Shown here in pieces: positions 21,223 to 29,924 of a stretch of 64,000 nt of DNA. The notes beneath the pieces were generated by a model. That model searched no databases, was not told where the DNA came from, and saw only the letters and a program-made list of their open reading frames with translations. The stretch is from Breviolum minutum Mf 1.05b.01 (taxonomy: Eukaryota > Sar > Dinophyceae > Suessiales > Symbiodiniaceae): positions 1,253-65,252 of the forward strand of contig DF240041.1 of the NCBI GenBank assembly GCA_000507305.1, in the 5' to 3' direction. Position 1 is the stretch's first letter; every line of letters begins with the position of its first letter. A program made the position numbers and the translations under genes.

Positions 21223-23421
21223 ATGGAAGATGACATTTCACAGCCAATTGCTCCCAGCAATGGTATCGATGGTGATGCGGAGAGCCCAGCAGTAGATTTG
21301 ACACATGCAGATGAATCTTTTGCAGGTGAATCTTTTGAGCATTTCATCAGGAGGCTTGATTCTGAATATGGTGAATTTCTAGATTCTTCGCATAGTGTTG
21401 AACATGCTGCAGTTAATCCATCGGTTAAATCCCCTGAGAGCGAGTGGGACACTTCGTTGGTGAGCAGACCTCAACATACCTCAGCAGATGTTGCAGTCTC
21501 TAGTCGAGATTATCATGCATTGCTGTTTACTGCAAGAGTTGATTTAGCGGGTGATCAGACTTTGAAACTTCCATGGGAGACAGGTGTCTTGAAGACAATC
21601 TTTGACGAGGATGCAGATTCAGTGCCACTGCCTTCTCAGGTCCTGTCTGTCTCAGGTGATATGATTGGAGCTTTAAAGGAGGATGATGGCGCTTCGAACA
21701 GTCTGGAGCTTAAAGAGAAGACCCTGTCGTGGATGTCGAGAGATTTAACCTTGCCAGTTCACGCATGTGCTATCAAAGTGTTGCCTGATCGTGACTTCTT
21801 CCAAGAGCTTGAGATATTATGGGAACATGCTATTGACAAGTGGCTTACGGTGTTTGAGATTTTGGGGTACCCTGGGCTGCTTGGAGAACTCCTACTATTT
21901 GAGTCACAACGACCGGAGGGTGGCCGTACGAGGCCGATTATACGAGATGCGATGGGTATCAAATCCCCCCGAACTGCCATCAAGAGGTCTTTAGCGGTTC
22001 TGAAGTATTTCAAGTGGTTGCAGGCGAACAAAGATGTTTGGGATCCTTGGTCACCGTCCAGTTGCATTGATTACATGTCGGTTGGAAATGCGAAGGGTCC
22101 GGTTCCTAGCAAAGGCTTGTCATTGTTGGAGGCGTTTCGTTTTTGCAGATTTGTATTGTCGATTCCTGTTCCAGAGCAACTTTTGGAGAACCCCTTAGTC
22201 AAGGGAAGAGCCTCTAGGTTGGGAGCTGAGAAGGTGGACTACAATCCTGCACGGTCCTTGAAGGCGTCCGAAGTGTCAGTCTTGGAAAGACAGATGTTAA
22301 CAGATATGGATGTGGTCGACAAATATATGTTGGGTGCAGTTCTCTTTTGCATCTTTTCAAGGAGTAGATGGTCAGACCTCAGGTACATCGATCAGTTCTG
22401 GGTAGAGAAGGATTTCTATGAAGGAGAAGTCTTTGGCTTTATTGAAGCCCGCACAAAACAACACAAGAGTGCCACCTCAGTTGTCAAGAAGCAGCGTTTT
22501 ATGCCGTTGGTGTGTCCTATTTTAGGCATTACTGGTGTGCAATGGGTGGACTCATGGACGCAATCTTGTGAACAGTTGGGTGTTGTACTTTCAAGACAGC
22601 CCTTAGGGCCGTTATGTCGAGCGGCGGCATCCGGGGGTGGCTTGTGCGAGAGATCAGTTACGACGAGTGAGATCAGCATCTTCATCAATGCGGTGTTGTC
22701 TACTACGGATCCGGCGTCGTCACACAGTCTGAAGCATACTACGCTGGAATGGGCGAGTGCCTATGGGATTGACGAGGATGCCCGCAAGCTTTTAGGGCAT
22801 CATTCACTTTCTGGGGACAAGGCACTGTCGGTTTACAGTCGTGATCTTTTGAATCGACCACTTCAATTGTATTGCAGTATGCTACGCAATATCAGGCTGG
22901 ATCACTTTAGACCTGACGAATCAAGGACATCTCAGCTCATTGCTTCTATGAACATTCGGGCTGGATTGCATAAAATGGATGCAGCAGAGGACAAACAACA
23001 GTCTGCATCTGAGCATGGCGAAGAAGTGGGGTCAGAGACATCTCAACCTTCAGCGCCACGTGAGGTCCAAAGGGTTTCTGCTTCAGAGGATGATGGTTCT
23101 TCTACATCTTCTTCAAGTGACAGCGAGGAGTCGAAGGAAGCGGAGCGACATGATTACGAGAAGCATGACTGGATTGCTGGCCCTGTCTGGCGGAATCGCA
23201 GAAGCAAGGTGGTGCATAAGCTTTCTCGTGTTGATAGGGATACATTGACAGCATGTGGTCGTGCAGTGGATGTCGCGAGATTTGAGCATTTGCAAGCAGG
23301 GTGCTCGACTCTTTTTGCACGTTGTGGTATTTGTTTCCGTGGTGAGGTTATCACTTGCGTTGATGGCTTGGCGACGGCTTTACAGTCAGCCAGTGCGAAG
23401 AGAGCTCGCACATCCACTTAA
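21223..23421 (+). CDS. Tyrosine recombinase of element 2
   Basis: 732 codons, intact, starting at ATG 21223 only 32 bp after A1. The N-terminal 150 residues are acidic. The catalytic core has SRSRWSDL (first Arg, about residue 380), HSLKHTTLEW (H-x-x-K, about residue 500), LGHH, and the nucleophile Tyr in SVYSRD (about residue 537). After a Ser/Glu-rich linker, a C-terminal tail has VVHKLS...CGR...C-x6-C-x2-C, probably metal-binding and shared with element 1. In DIRS-like elements this enzyme inserts the circular cDNA. What is odd is its position: it is the first gene, upstream of gag, whereas known DIRS/Ngaro/PAT elements carry it after RT-RH. Confidence 0.9.
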   Translation: MEDDISQPIAPSNGIDGDAESPAVDLTHADESFAGESFEHFIRRLDSEYGEFLDSSHSVEHAAVNPSVKSPESEWDTSLVSRPQHTSADVAVSSRDYHALLFTARVDLAGDQTLKLPWETGVLKTIFDEDADSVPLPSQVLSVSGDMIGALKEDDGASNSLELKEKTLSWMSRDLTLPVHACAIKVLPDRDFFQELEILWEHAIDKWLTVFEILGYPGLLGELLLFESQRPEGGRTRPIIRDAMGIKSPRTAIKRSLAVLKYFKWLQANKDVWDPWSPSSCIDYMSVGNAKGPVPSKGLSLLEAFRFCRFVLSIPVPEQLLENPLVKGRASRLGAEKVDYNPARSLKASEVSVLERQMLTDMDVVDKYMLGAVLFCIFSRSRWSDLRYIDQFWVEKDFYEGEVFGFIEARTKQHKSATSVVKKQRFMPLVCPILGITGVQWVDSWTQSCEQLGVVLSRQPLGPLCRAAASGGGLCERSVTTSEISIFINAVLSTTDPASSHSLKHTTLEWASAYGIDEDARKLLGHHSLSGDKALSVYSRDLLNRPLQLYCSMLRNIRLDHFRPDESRTSQLIASMNIRAGLHKMDAAEDKQQSASEHGEEVGSETSQPSAPREVQRVSASEDDGSSTSSSSDSEESKEAERHDYEKHDWIAGPVWRNRRSKVVHKLSRVDRDTLTACGRAVDVARFEHLQAGCSTLFARCGICFRGEVITCVDGLATALQSASAKRARTST

Positions 23422-23898
23422 GATATTTTGTCTCACTTAATTCTAATGTTTCATGCATGGGCGATTGGCTCGATGGGGCCTCGAAGGCGAGTAAGCAAAC
23501 ATATGCGATGTTGCTCGTTTTCAGTTTTTCGATGATTCAATTCTTGTCCTGTCTTGATGAGTGCATCTTTGGGGGCTAGGGACAAGAGTGGACACAACTT
23601 GAGATGTTGTTCTTCACTTGAAGTCAAGTGTTTCAATTGCCTGAATGCGGGCAGAAACTCATGTTTGTTCTTGTGTTGTCTCAAGAAGATAGTTCCAGTG
23701 GGAACTTGGTCTGTGAAAGCACAGATCAGCTGGGAGGGCCCAGCTTTGCTTCGGAAAGCCGAGGTGAGAGCACCGATTATGTTGTTATTCAGAAAGCTGA
23801 TCTGCTGTGAGGTGTTTGTGATGTTTGTGTTTTTCCCTGTTGCTTTTATTGAGAAGGGAATCCAAAAAGCTTTCACATGAACCTTGCTGCCAGGGAGC
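23422..23898. other. Spacer between recombinase and gag of element 2
   Basis: 477 bp without a supported frame. It ends in a pyrimidine-containing tract and CTGCCAG just before the gag ATG, which could be a splice acceptor or leader. Element 1 has a spacer of similar size here. Confidence 0.5.
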
Positions 23899-25110
23899 AT
23901 GGCAATGGCATCCGTGATTGACTCGGAGGCCACGTTTGAGCAACAGGCTAGTGAAGCGGGATTGTCGCAGCCTTGGATAGATGCTTTGAAGAACAATCAA
24001 ATGGCAACTATGGCGAAATTGAGTTTTGCTATAACAACCCCTGGCACAGCTCCTACTGATGATAGCATCACTGCATTTTTGGGGCGAGTAAGGGCAGGTG
24101 TTGTGCCGTCGATTGCAGATCTATCTTCCTTCAAGCGAATCGTGTTTGAAGCCCAGACACTGATGATACATCATTTGAAGTCTTCAATCAAAGGTGATGA
24201 GATTTCTGTCAAACGTATGGCTCCCCCGGAGCGTGATGCCAGATTGACCCAGCAACGTACTCTCCTCAGGGGCCTGGATATCAACGGGCCTTTGGAGCCT
24301 GCCCATTTGTTATACGACTTGTGCAGTGATATGATTGAGAAGAACTCCTTCGTTTACATTAGCCCAAGCAAGTGTTTGTCCCGTCAGCAAGAATTGGCAG
24401 GCAGCAAACCTGAAAAGGAGATTCAATTAGATGCTTCAAAATCTGCATTGGTGGTAAAGGAACAACATTCGGTGCAGGACATTCCTATTTCGTCCGATCT
24501 GGCTTTGTTTCAGGCGATTCAGCGCAGGAGTTTGGCGATGGATCTTACCGGGCTGGCATCTTATGAAGTGATGAAGAAATGGACCGACAGGTTGTTCAGT
24601 GTGTATTCGCAAGCAGTAGCACCTGGTTTTCAGAAGATTTCGCAGTCGCAGTTGTTGAGGGCTGACAGGCAAGCATTCGTTCGGCTGGGTGAGCTCTTCA
24701 GTGGTTCTTTGAAGCAGGGAGCAGGTCCAGGCAAGCCACTAGATCCTTACATTGTTCAGTTGGAGAATGATGTGTCGGTCACCTACTATATGTTACCTTT
24801 GCCTATGTCAACCAACAAGACAAAGGGTGATGACAAGGGTGACAAACCACCCAAGAAGAGACAGGAGCATCAACAAGATTCCAGTGCTTCGCAAGTGGAA
24901 AAGGTGAAGAAGGCCAAGGGGCCTGGCAAGGGCAAAAACAAGAGGGAGCCTGTTCCTGCGGCATTGAAGGGCATGCATTCGAGAACCCCGCAGGGGGATC
25001 CGATCTGCTTTGGATTCAACCTCAACAAGTGTTCGTTGGGTGCGGCATGCACAAGGAAGCATGTTTGCGCAGGTTGTTATCAGGCTCACCCCCAGAGTGA
25101 GCATCAATGA
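23899..25110 (+). CDS. Gag-like protein of element 2 with CCCH finger
   Basis: About 403 codons from ATG 23899 to TGA 25108-25110. The N-terminal two thirds are helical. A Lys/Gly-rich basic stretch (KAKGPGKGKNKREP) precedes a finger C-x7-C-x5-C-x3-H beginning at CFGFNLNKC. Cysteines and a histidine follow (HVCAGC, QAHP). The fold and finger suggest a nucleocapsid that binds the element RNA. The stop is a lone TGA; the next codons (AAG GTG GCA) keep the same frame open for 1,124 codons. Confidence 0.85.
   Translation: MAMASVIDSEATFEQQASEAGLSQPWIDALKNNQMATMAKLSFAITTPGTAPTDDSITAFLGRVRAGVVPSIADLSSFKRIVFEAQTLMIHHLKSSIKGDEISVKRMAPPERDARLTQQRTLLRGLDINGPLEPAHLLYDLCSDMIEKNSFVYISPSKCLSRQQELAGSKPEKEIQLDASKSALVVKEQHSVQDIPISSDLALFQAIQRRSLAMDLTGLASYEVMKKWTDRLFSVYSQAVAPGFQKISQSQLLRADRQAFVRLGELFSGSLKQGAGPGKPLDPYIVQLENDVSVTYYMLPLPMSTNKTKGDDKGDKPPKKRQEHQQDSSASQVEKVKKAKGPGKGKNKREPVPAALKGMHSRTPQGDPICFGFNLNKCSLGAACTRKHVCAGCYQAHPQSEHQ
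25108..25110 (+). promoter_or_regulatory. In-frame UGA between gag and polyprotein, candidate readthrough signal
   Basis: Gag ends GAG-CAT-CAA-TGA and the same frame continues AAG-GTG-GCA-AAA to 28485, with no other stop and no ATG for about 50 codons. Element 1 has the same arrangement: TCA-TGA-AGG-TCA at 17128-17139. Stop-codon readthrough would give a gag-pol fusion. This is inferred from frame conservation only. Confidence 0.6.
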
Positions 25111-28100
25111 AAGGTGGCAAAAACAGTTTCACAGAATTCGAAAAAGAGATCTCTTCAAAGCGTGGTGGATGAGGGCTTTGTTACACCGCCAGACGTACCA
25201 CGACTTGGAGAGTCAGGATACTTTTGCATTGAGTTGTTTTGTGGGTCAGGCAACTTGACCTACGCTATGAAACATTTCTTTCCAGACAGTTTTGGTGTGG
25301 ATCACAAGGTGAGCAAACAACGGGTTAAAACAATTTGTTTGGATCTGGGTTTGCCAAAGAATCAACAGTTGGTGGAGCAGTGGTGCCTTTCAGGCAAATG
25401 TATTTGGGTCCATTGGGGGATCCCTTGTGGAACTGCGTCACGTGCCCGCTTTCGTAGACTGAGCAGACATTCTCATGGACCCCCACCGTTGCGAACAGAT
25501 AGATGGCCGGACGGCTTACCCACGTTGTCTGGGGTAAACCTGAGGCGGGTTAGGCTGGCAAACTCACTGTATGCTTTCATGTCGAGGCTTATTCCAAGGT
25601 TGAGTGCGCACCACATTGTCTGGACGGTGGAAAACCCTTGGACAAGTCTTCTTTGGAAGACCTCATACTGGAAGGCAGTGGAGAAACTTAAACCTTGGTA
25701 TTGCGAATTACATAATTGCATGTTTGGAGGTTCACGCTTGAAACGAACTTGCATTGCTTCCAGCACTAGTGCGGTTATGTCATTGGCCATACAATGTGAC
25801 GGACAACACTCTCACGCTCCTTGGTCGCTGCAGCAGGGCGTTTTTGATACTTCCCTCGAAACGGAATATACGCCCATGTTAGCAAAGGCTTTGGCGGAGT
25901 GCATTTTAGAATCTTTGGCCGGTGAATTCAAGTTAGCAAATGTGCAACAGTTTGCAAAACGTTTGAAGCTTTCACACTTTTCGGCGATAGCGGCTTCAAA
26001 GCAACCTTCTAAGCCCACTTCTTTGGCATTGGTTCCGGAATTTTCACATTTGGTCATTCTGTCGAATTTTCCTTCAAACATCTCGCTGCCTGTGGACAAC
26101 AAGGAACTTCGACAATGCTGCGAAGTGGACATGTGTGGCCAATCCTATGTTGTGCCATGTGGCTGCAAGTTGTTGAGACAGACCTTTAAAGAGGGGGGTA
26201 TTAGCCGTCTGTCGAAGATTTCAGTGGAATGCACACCAAGTCTGCATAGTATAATGGACTCGGATGGACAACAGAATCCAGTGGCAGCTTCACCTCCGTT
26301 GGGTGTCTTTCAATGTGCCAATACCTGTGGCGATAGTAAGAAGCTGATTGTGACACAGAGTCACACTACGGGTAAGTGTTATGACTGGGTTTTTGGGGTA
26401 CGGTGGACTCCGGAGCAATTCTTACAGCAGGCTTGTTGGGTGAAACACCCTTTCGACAGTTTTTCAGGCCTTCCGACAGTGGTGAAGAATGCTTGTGAGT
26501 ACGTTGCTGACATGAAGCCAGAGGACTTGATTAACTTCAGGTGTTCCAAGTTGGGCTCATGGTTGCAACTTGCCGGGAAGCTGAAATTTGATGAAGAGAA
26601 GTTGAAAGCAGGTATGACATCCACTCGGAAGCGTATCTTGGAATCGAAGCGTCTCCTTCTGATGAAGCACATCATCGAGCATGAGGGTTACGACGACATT
26701 AGTTTGGCCGATGATTTGATTAGTGGGTTTTCTTTGGTGGGGGATGTGCCCAAGTCGAACGTTCTGCCTCCAAGGATGTCACCAGCAAGTATGAGTACCC
26801 ATGATTTGCAATCCAATTCTCAAAGGGCCAACAAAGCTTTGAGGTTTATGACGAGATCCAGTGGTGACCCAGAGCTAGACAAGAAGCTTTGGGAACGCAC
26901 TCAGATCGAGATTCAACGTGGTTGGCTGGTGGGGCCTTTGAACTGGGATGATCTCCCAGCAGGGGCTGCAGTTTCGAGAAGATTTCCATTGGCACAGTCT
27001 GAGAAGGTCAGACCCATTGACGATTTCAGTCAGAGCCAAGTTAATGCAACGGTCACAAGTTATGAGCAGGCTACTGTTGATGGTCCAGATGTCATCTGCG
27101 GTTTGGCGGTTCACCTCATGAGATCCTTGCGAGATAGAGGCCGCAGTTCAGAGTTACTGGGGCGTTCGTTGGATCTTGCATCGGCTTATCGTCAGCTGGC
27201 TGTTGCAGAAAGTTCCTATCAGTTTGCCTATCTGTCCATTTATGACCCGAATTCTAAAGCTGCAGTGTTGTGCAAACAGGTGGCATTACCATTTGGGTCG
27301 GTGACGGCAGTTAATGCTTTCATACGTTGCTCGAGGTTCTTGCAGTGGGTAGCAGGACATTGTCTCAGAATTCCCATGTCAAGCTATTTTGATGACTACG
27401 TTATATTTGCGCCGCCGGAGTTATCTACCAATACGCAGGCTGTTTTATGTTTGATGCTGGATATTTTTGGCTGGGCTTTCGACAAGGAGGGCCCCAAGAG
27501 TGATTCTTTTTCAAGGCAAGTGACTGCTTTGGGTGTGGTGTTTAAGCTAGATCCAACTTCAGACGGCAGGTTGGAAATACATAACACTGAGAAGCGTTTG
27601 AAGGAATCCGTTGCAGCTATTGACAAAATCTTGGCATCCAAGTCCTTGGGCAAACGTGATGCGCTTGTTTTGAGGGGTAGACTGGCTTTTTGTGATGCTT
27701 TCATCTTTGGGCGATTGGGAAAGATTTCTTTGCAATCAATTACGCAGCATGCTTACGCTAGACCTTTCGACCCGTTGGTTGCAGATTCGCTATCCAGATC
27801 CTTACAGGTTCTGCGTGACAGGATGGCTGATGCGAGGCCTCGACACATTGACCTGAACTTGAGTCACACGTTTGTGCTTTTTACAGATGCGGCCTTCAAT
27901 GCAGCAGATGGTGCAGGACTTGGTGCGGTCTTAGTTGGGCCCAACAGGGAAGTGGTTGCCTGGTTTGGCTTGCAGCTATCTCTCACACAACTGCAACCTT
28001 TACTTGTGGAAGATCGTCAGACCGTTATAGGTGAACTTGAGACTTTGGCGGCGGCAGCAGCGCTTCGAGTTTGGTGTCGGACTTTGGCATCAACCAAGTT

Positions 28101-28485
28101 GCTTCTTTTCATAGATAATGAGGGTGCACGTTTTTCGTTGATTAAGGGATATTCCAAGGCTCCAGCCATTACTTCGATTTGTGGTATGGCATCAAGAGTC
28201 TTAGATGAGTTCTGCATCATGCCGTGGTACAGTCGTGTTCCATCTTTTTCAAACATTGCTGATTTACCTTCACGAGATGTTTATACTCCTTTGCTTCCTC
28301 TGAATTTGAGAGCTAGTTACGAGAGCGTAGCGAAGGTGGTTGAGGAAAGCCTCGAATCTGTGGGAAAGCCTACAGGCCACAATGAGTTGGGTGGGGTCCG
28401 TGGCCGAAGAACGGGCGGCATGATTCTCCCAACTAAAGAAAAGAGGAAAAAGGAGCGAAGTGAATTTTTAAGTCAAATAAGATAA
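25111..28485 (+). CDS. C5-MTase-like + reverse transcriptase + RNase H polyprotein of element 2
   Basis: 1,124 codons, intact, with no obvious ATG start, so it is probably made by readthrough of the gag UGA. Residues about 30-190 form a C5-cytosine-methyltransferase-like domain: FCIELFCGSGNLTYAM (motif I), GIPCGTASRARF with the putative catalytic Cys (motif IV, about 104), and VENPW (ENV-like motif VI, about 173). The RT has SLDLASAYRQLAV (about 685), LPFGSVTAVNAF and YFDDY (about 757). The RNase H has LFTDAAF (about 921), GELETLAAA and LFIDNEGARF. The last 27 codons lie inside B1. Known DIRS elements carry an adenine-type MTase-like domain after RT-RH; a C5-like domain before RT is different. 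Confidence 0.88.
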   Translation, partial: KVAKTVSQNSKKRSLQSVVDEGFVTPPDVPRLGESGYFCIELFCGSGNLTYAMKHFFPDSFGVDHKVSKQRVKTICLDLGLPKNQQLVEQWCLSGKCIWVHWGIPCGTASRARFRRLSRHSHGPPPLRTDRWPDGLPTLSGVNLRRVRLANSLYAFMSRLIPRLSAHHIVWTVENPWTSLLWKTSYWKAVEKLKPWYCELHNCMFGGSRLKRTCIASSTSAVMSLAIQCDGQHSHAPWSLQQGVFDTSLETEYTPMLAKALAECILESLAGEFKLANVQQFAKRLKLSHFSAIAASKQPSKPTSLALVPEFSHLVILSNFPSNISLPVDNKELRQCCEVDMCGQSYVVPCGCKLLRQTFKEGGISRLSKISVECTPSLHSIMDSDGQQNPVAASPPLGVFQCANTCGDSKKLIVTQSHTTGKCYDWVFGVRWTPEQFLQQACWVKHPFDSFSGLPTVVKNACEYVADMKPEDLINFRCSKLGSWLQLAGKLKFDEEKLKAGMTSTRKRILESKRLLLMKHIIEHEGYDDISLADDLISGFSLVGDVPKSNVLPPRMSPASMSTHDLQSNSQRANKALRFMTRSSGDPELDKKLWERTQIEIQRGWLVGPLNWDDLPAGAAVSRRFPLAQSEKVRPIDDFSQSQVNATVTSYEQATVDGPDVICGLAVHLMRSLRDRGRSSELLGRSLDLASAYRQLAVAESSYQFAYLSIYDPNSKAAVLCKQVALPFGSVTAVNAFIRCSRFLQWVAGHCLRIPMSSYFDDYVIFAPPELSTNTQAVLCLMLDIFGWAFDKEGPKSDSFSRQVTALGVVFKLDPTSDGRLEIHNTEKRLKESVAAIDKILASKSLGKRDALVLRGRLAFCDAFIFGRLGKISLQSITQHAYARPFDPLVADSLSRSLQVLRDRMADARPRHIDLNLSHTFVLFTDAAFNAADGAGLGAVLVGPNREVVAWFGLQLSLTQLQPLLVEDRQTVIGELETLAAAAALRVWCRTLASTKLLLFIDNEGARFSLIKGYSKAPAITSICGMASRVLDEFCIMPWYSRVPSFSNIADLPSRDVYTPLLPLNLRASYESVAKVVEESLESVGKPTGHNELGGVRGRRTGGMILPTKEKRKKERSEFLSQIR

Positions 28486-28602
28486 GATATCTTTACTTGA
28501 TATGGTGAAGATTTAATTTTGCATATATAGAGAGCTTTTTAAGATATAGCTGCGTAGGCGCATGCGTGCTCGCTTCTACGGTTTTAGGGTTAGAGATATA
28601 AG
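28404..28602 (+). repeat. B1 repeat of element 2
   Basis: 199 bp matching 28981-29179 with one difference near the end (ATATAAG versus AAATAAG). It contains the last codons and stop of the polyprotein and abuts A2. Confidence 0.92.
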
Positions 28603-28938
28603 TCACTTCTCAGCTTGCTGATGTTACCTTATTTCTCCTGTCCCTTAAAAGGAACCTGAGTGCAGGTTCCTAGTAGATTGTCGTGCGCGGTGTTCCTTAC
28701 GTTAGCGACTTGCGAAGCTCTCTTGAAACTTCTGCATTTTTAATGGGAAGTTTAGTGAGTGGTTTTTACACTCGCCTTTTTGAAACCGCTGTTTGAAAAC
28801 AACCTGTTAAATTTTGTTGTGATTGTTCCTTCCGTGCTGTTTGATTACTTTTTATGGGTGGCCATATATGAGTATCAAACGCCTCCAAAGGGAGGGAAGG
28901 GTGGGTGCACATTTATCACATGGATTTCAACTTTTGAG
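28603..28938 (+). repeat. A2 repeat of element 2
   Basis: Same sequence as A1 (20856-21191). It is followed by a 42-bp C-rich spacer (28939-28980) containing CCCGCCCACCCTGCA. A very similar C-rich word, CCCGCCCACCCTTGCA, follows the A repeat of element 1 (12140, 29453). Confidence 0.92.
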
Positions 28939-28980
28939 CCCCCCGCCCACCCTGCATGGTTGGATTTTTTCTTTTATCCC

Positions 28981-29179
28981 CCGAAGAACGGGCGGCATGA
29001 TTCTCCCAACTAAAGAAAAGAGGAAAAAGGAGCGAAGTGAATTTTTAAGTCAAATAAGATAAGATATCTTTACTTGATATGGTGAAGATTTAATTTTGCA
29101 TATATAGAGAGCTTTTTAAGATATAGCTGCGTAGGCGCATGCGTGCTCGCTTCTACGGTTTTAGGGTTAGAGAAATAAG
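28981..29179 (+). repeat. B2 repeat of element 2
   Basis: The right terminus. It ends GAAATAAG at 29179, after which element 1 A2 sequence resumes (AGATTTCACATTC). Confidence 0.92.
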
Positions 29180-29446
29180 AGATTTCACATTCTACATGAC
29201 AGATGTGCTGCATGCTTGAACTTCAATGTTTTGATCTTGCGATGTGAAATGTTATATCAGTGAATAAGTCGACATGTATGTTATACATATGTTTGAAAAG
29301 TTGGAAGTGGCAAATTAGCATCTTACAATAACAGATGTCAAACAACATCAATGGAAGACACATGTGATTAAATGTTGTGATGGTGCATTGTGTCTCAAGT
29401 GGTGAATGCTTAGGTATTCACCTGAAATTTGTGTGATTTTGTTTTA
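29180..29446 (+). repeat. A2 repeat of element 1, right part
   Basis: Continues the A repeat interrupted at 20855. It matches 11864-12134 except for a 4-bp deletion (TTGG) near 29413. Confidence 0.9.
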
Positions 29447-29470
29447 CCGCACCCGCCCACCCTTGCAGGT

Positions 29471-29872
29471 ATGATGTTCTCTTATTACCGATCTCTCTGG
29501 TATTTTCTACACTTTGTGACTTTATTTATTTCAATGGCAGTTGTGTCTGCCTTGGAGATGCATGTGTATTTATTTGCTGCTCTGGACATTCTGTCCTCTT
29601 GTGTGGATCAGTGTTGCATTTATTTGGTGACGGCATTATTTGTATTCTCTCTGGCACTTTTTACACGTGCTTATTCCCTGGCAGCAGTGCCTTTGAAGTG
29701 CTCTGTAGCTACCCAGACTGAGGCTACTCCTTGGATGCCTTCTGGATCTTTGGGGCCCTCCTCAGTATTTATTAGCAGAACTGGTTCTTGCTACCATGTT
29801 TCTCAGCGTTGTCCTGAGAATGGTACACATTCTGTTACCCAAGAATTTCGTCGATGCCGAAACTGCGGCTGA
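29471..29872 (+). CDS. Hydrophobic ORF in the A2-B2 spacer of element 1
   Basis: 133 codons from ATG 29471. The first about 75 residues contain two or three hydrophobic helices (FLHFVTLFISMAVVSAL, YLVTALFVFSLALF) like membrane segments. The C-terminus has a Cys/His pattern, CYHVSQRC then CRNCG. The same frame is preserved at 12159-12525 up to the gap. It lies just after the C-rich word TTACCGCACCCGCCCACCC. No family is recognised. It may be an accessory membrane protein of the element or a chance frame in a T-rich region, though its preservation in two copies favours the former only weakly because the copies are young. Confidence 0.35.
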   Translation: MMFSYYRSLWYFLHFVTLFISMAVVSALEMHVYLFAALDILSSCVDQCCIYLVTALFVFSLALFTRAYSLAAVPLKCSVATQTEATPWMPSGSLGPSSVFISRTGSCYHVSQRCPENGTHSVTQEFRRCRNCG

Positions 29873-29924
29873 TGCTTTGCAGCGCTATAATTTGTCCAAG
29901 CCATTTCATTGGTCCTTGCTTTGT

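Larger units (their letters stand above)
20856..29179 (+). mobile_element. YR retrotransposon element 2, structurally complete, nested in element 1
   Basis: 8,324 bp. The order is A1 (20856-21191), recombinase, gag, in-frame TGA, C5-MTase-like/RT/RNase H, B1 (28404-28602), A2 (28603-28938), a 42-bp spacer, B2 (28981-29179). A1 and A2 appear identical; B1 and B2 differ at one base near their ends. The pre-insertion sequence is preserved at 11855-11875 (CAAGTTG|AGATTTC), so there is no target-site duplication, as expected for YR integration. All reading frames are open, so this copy may be recent and autonomous. Confidence 0.92.
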
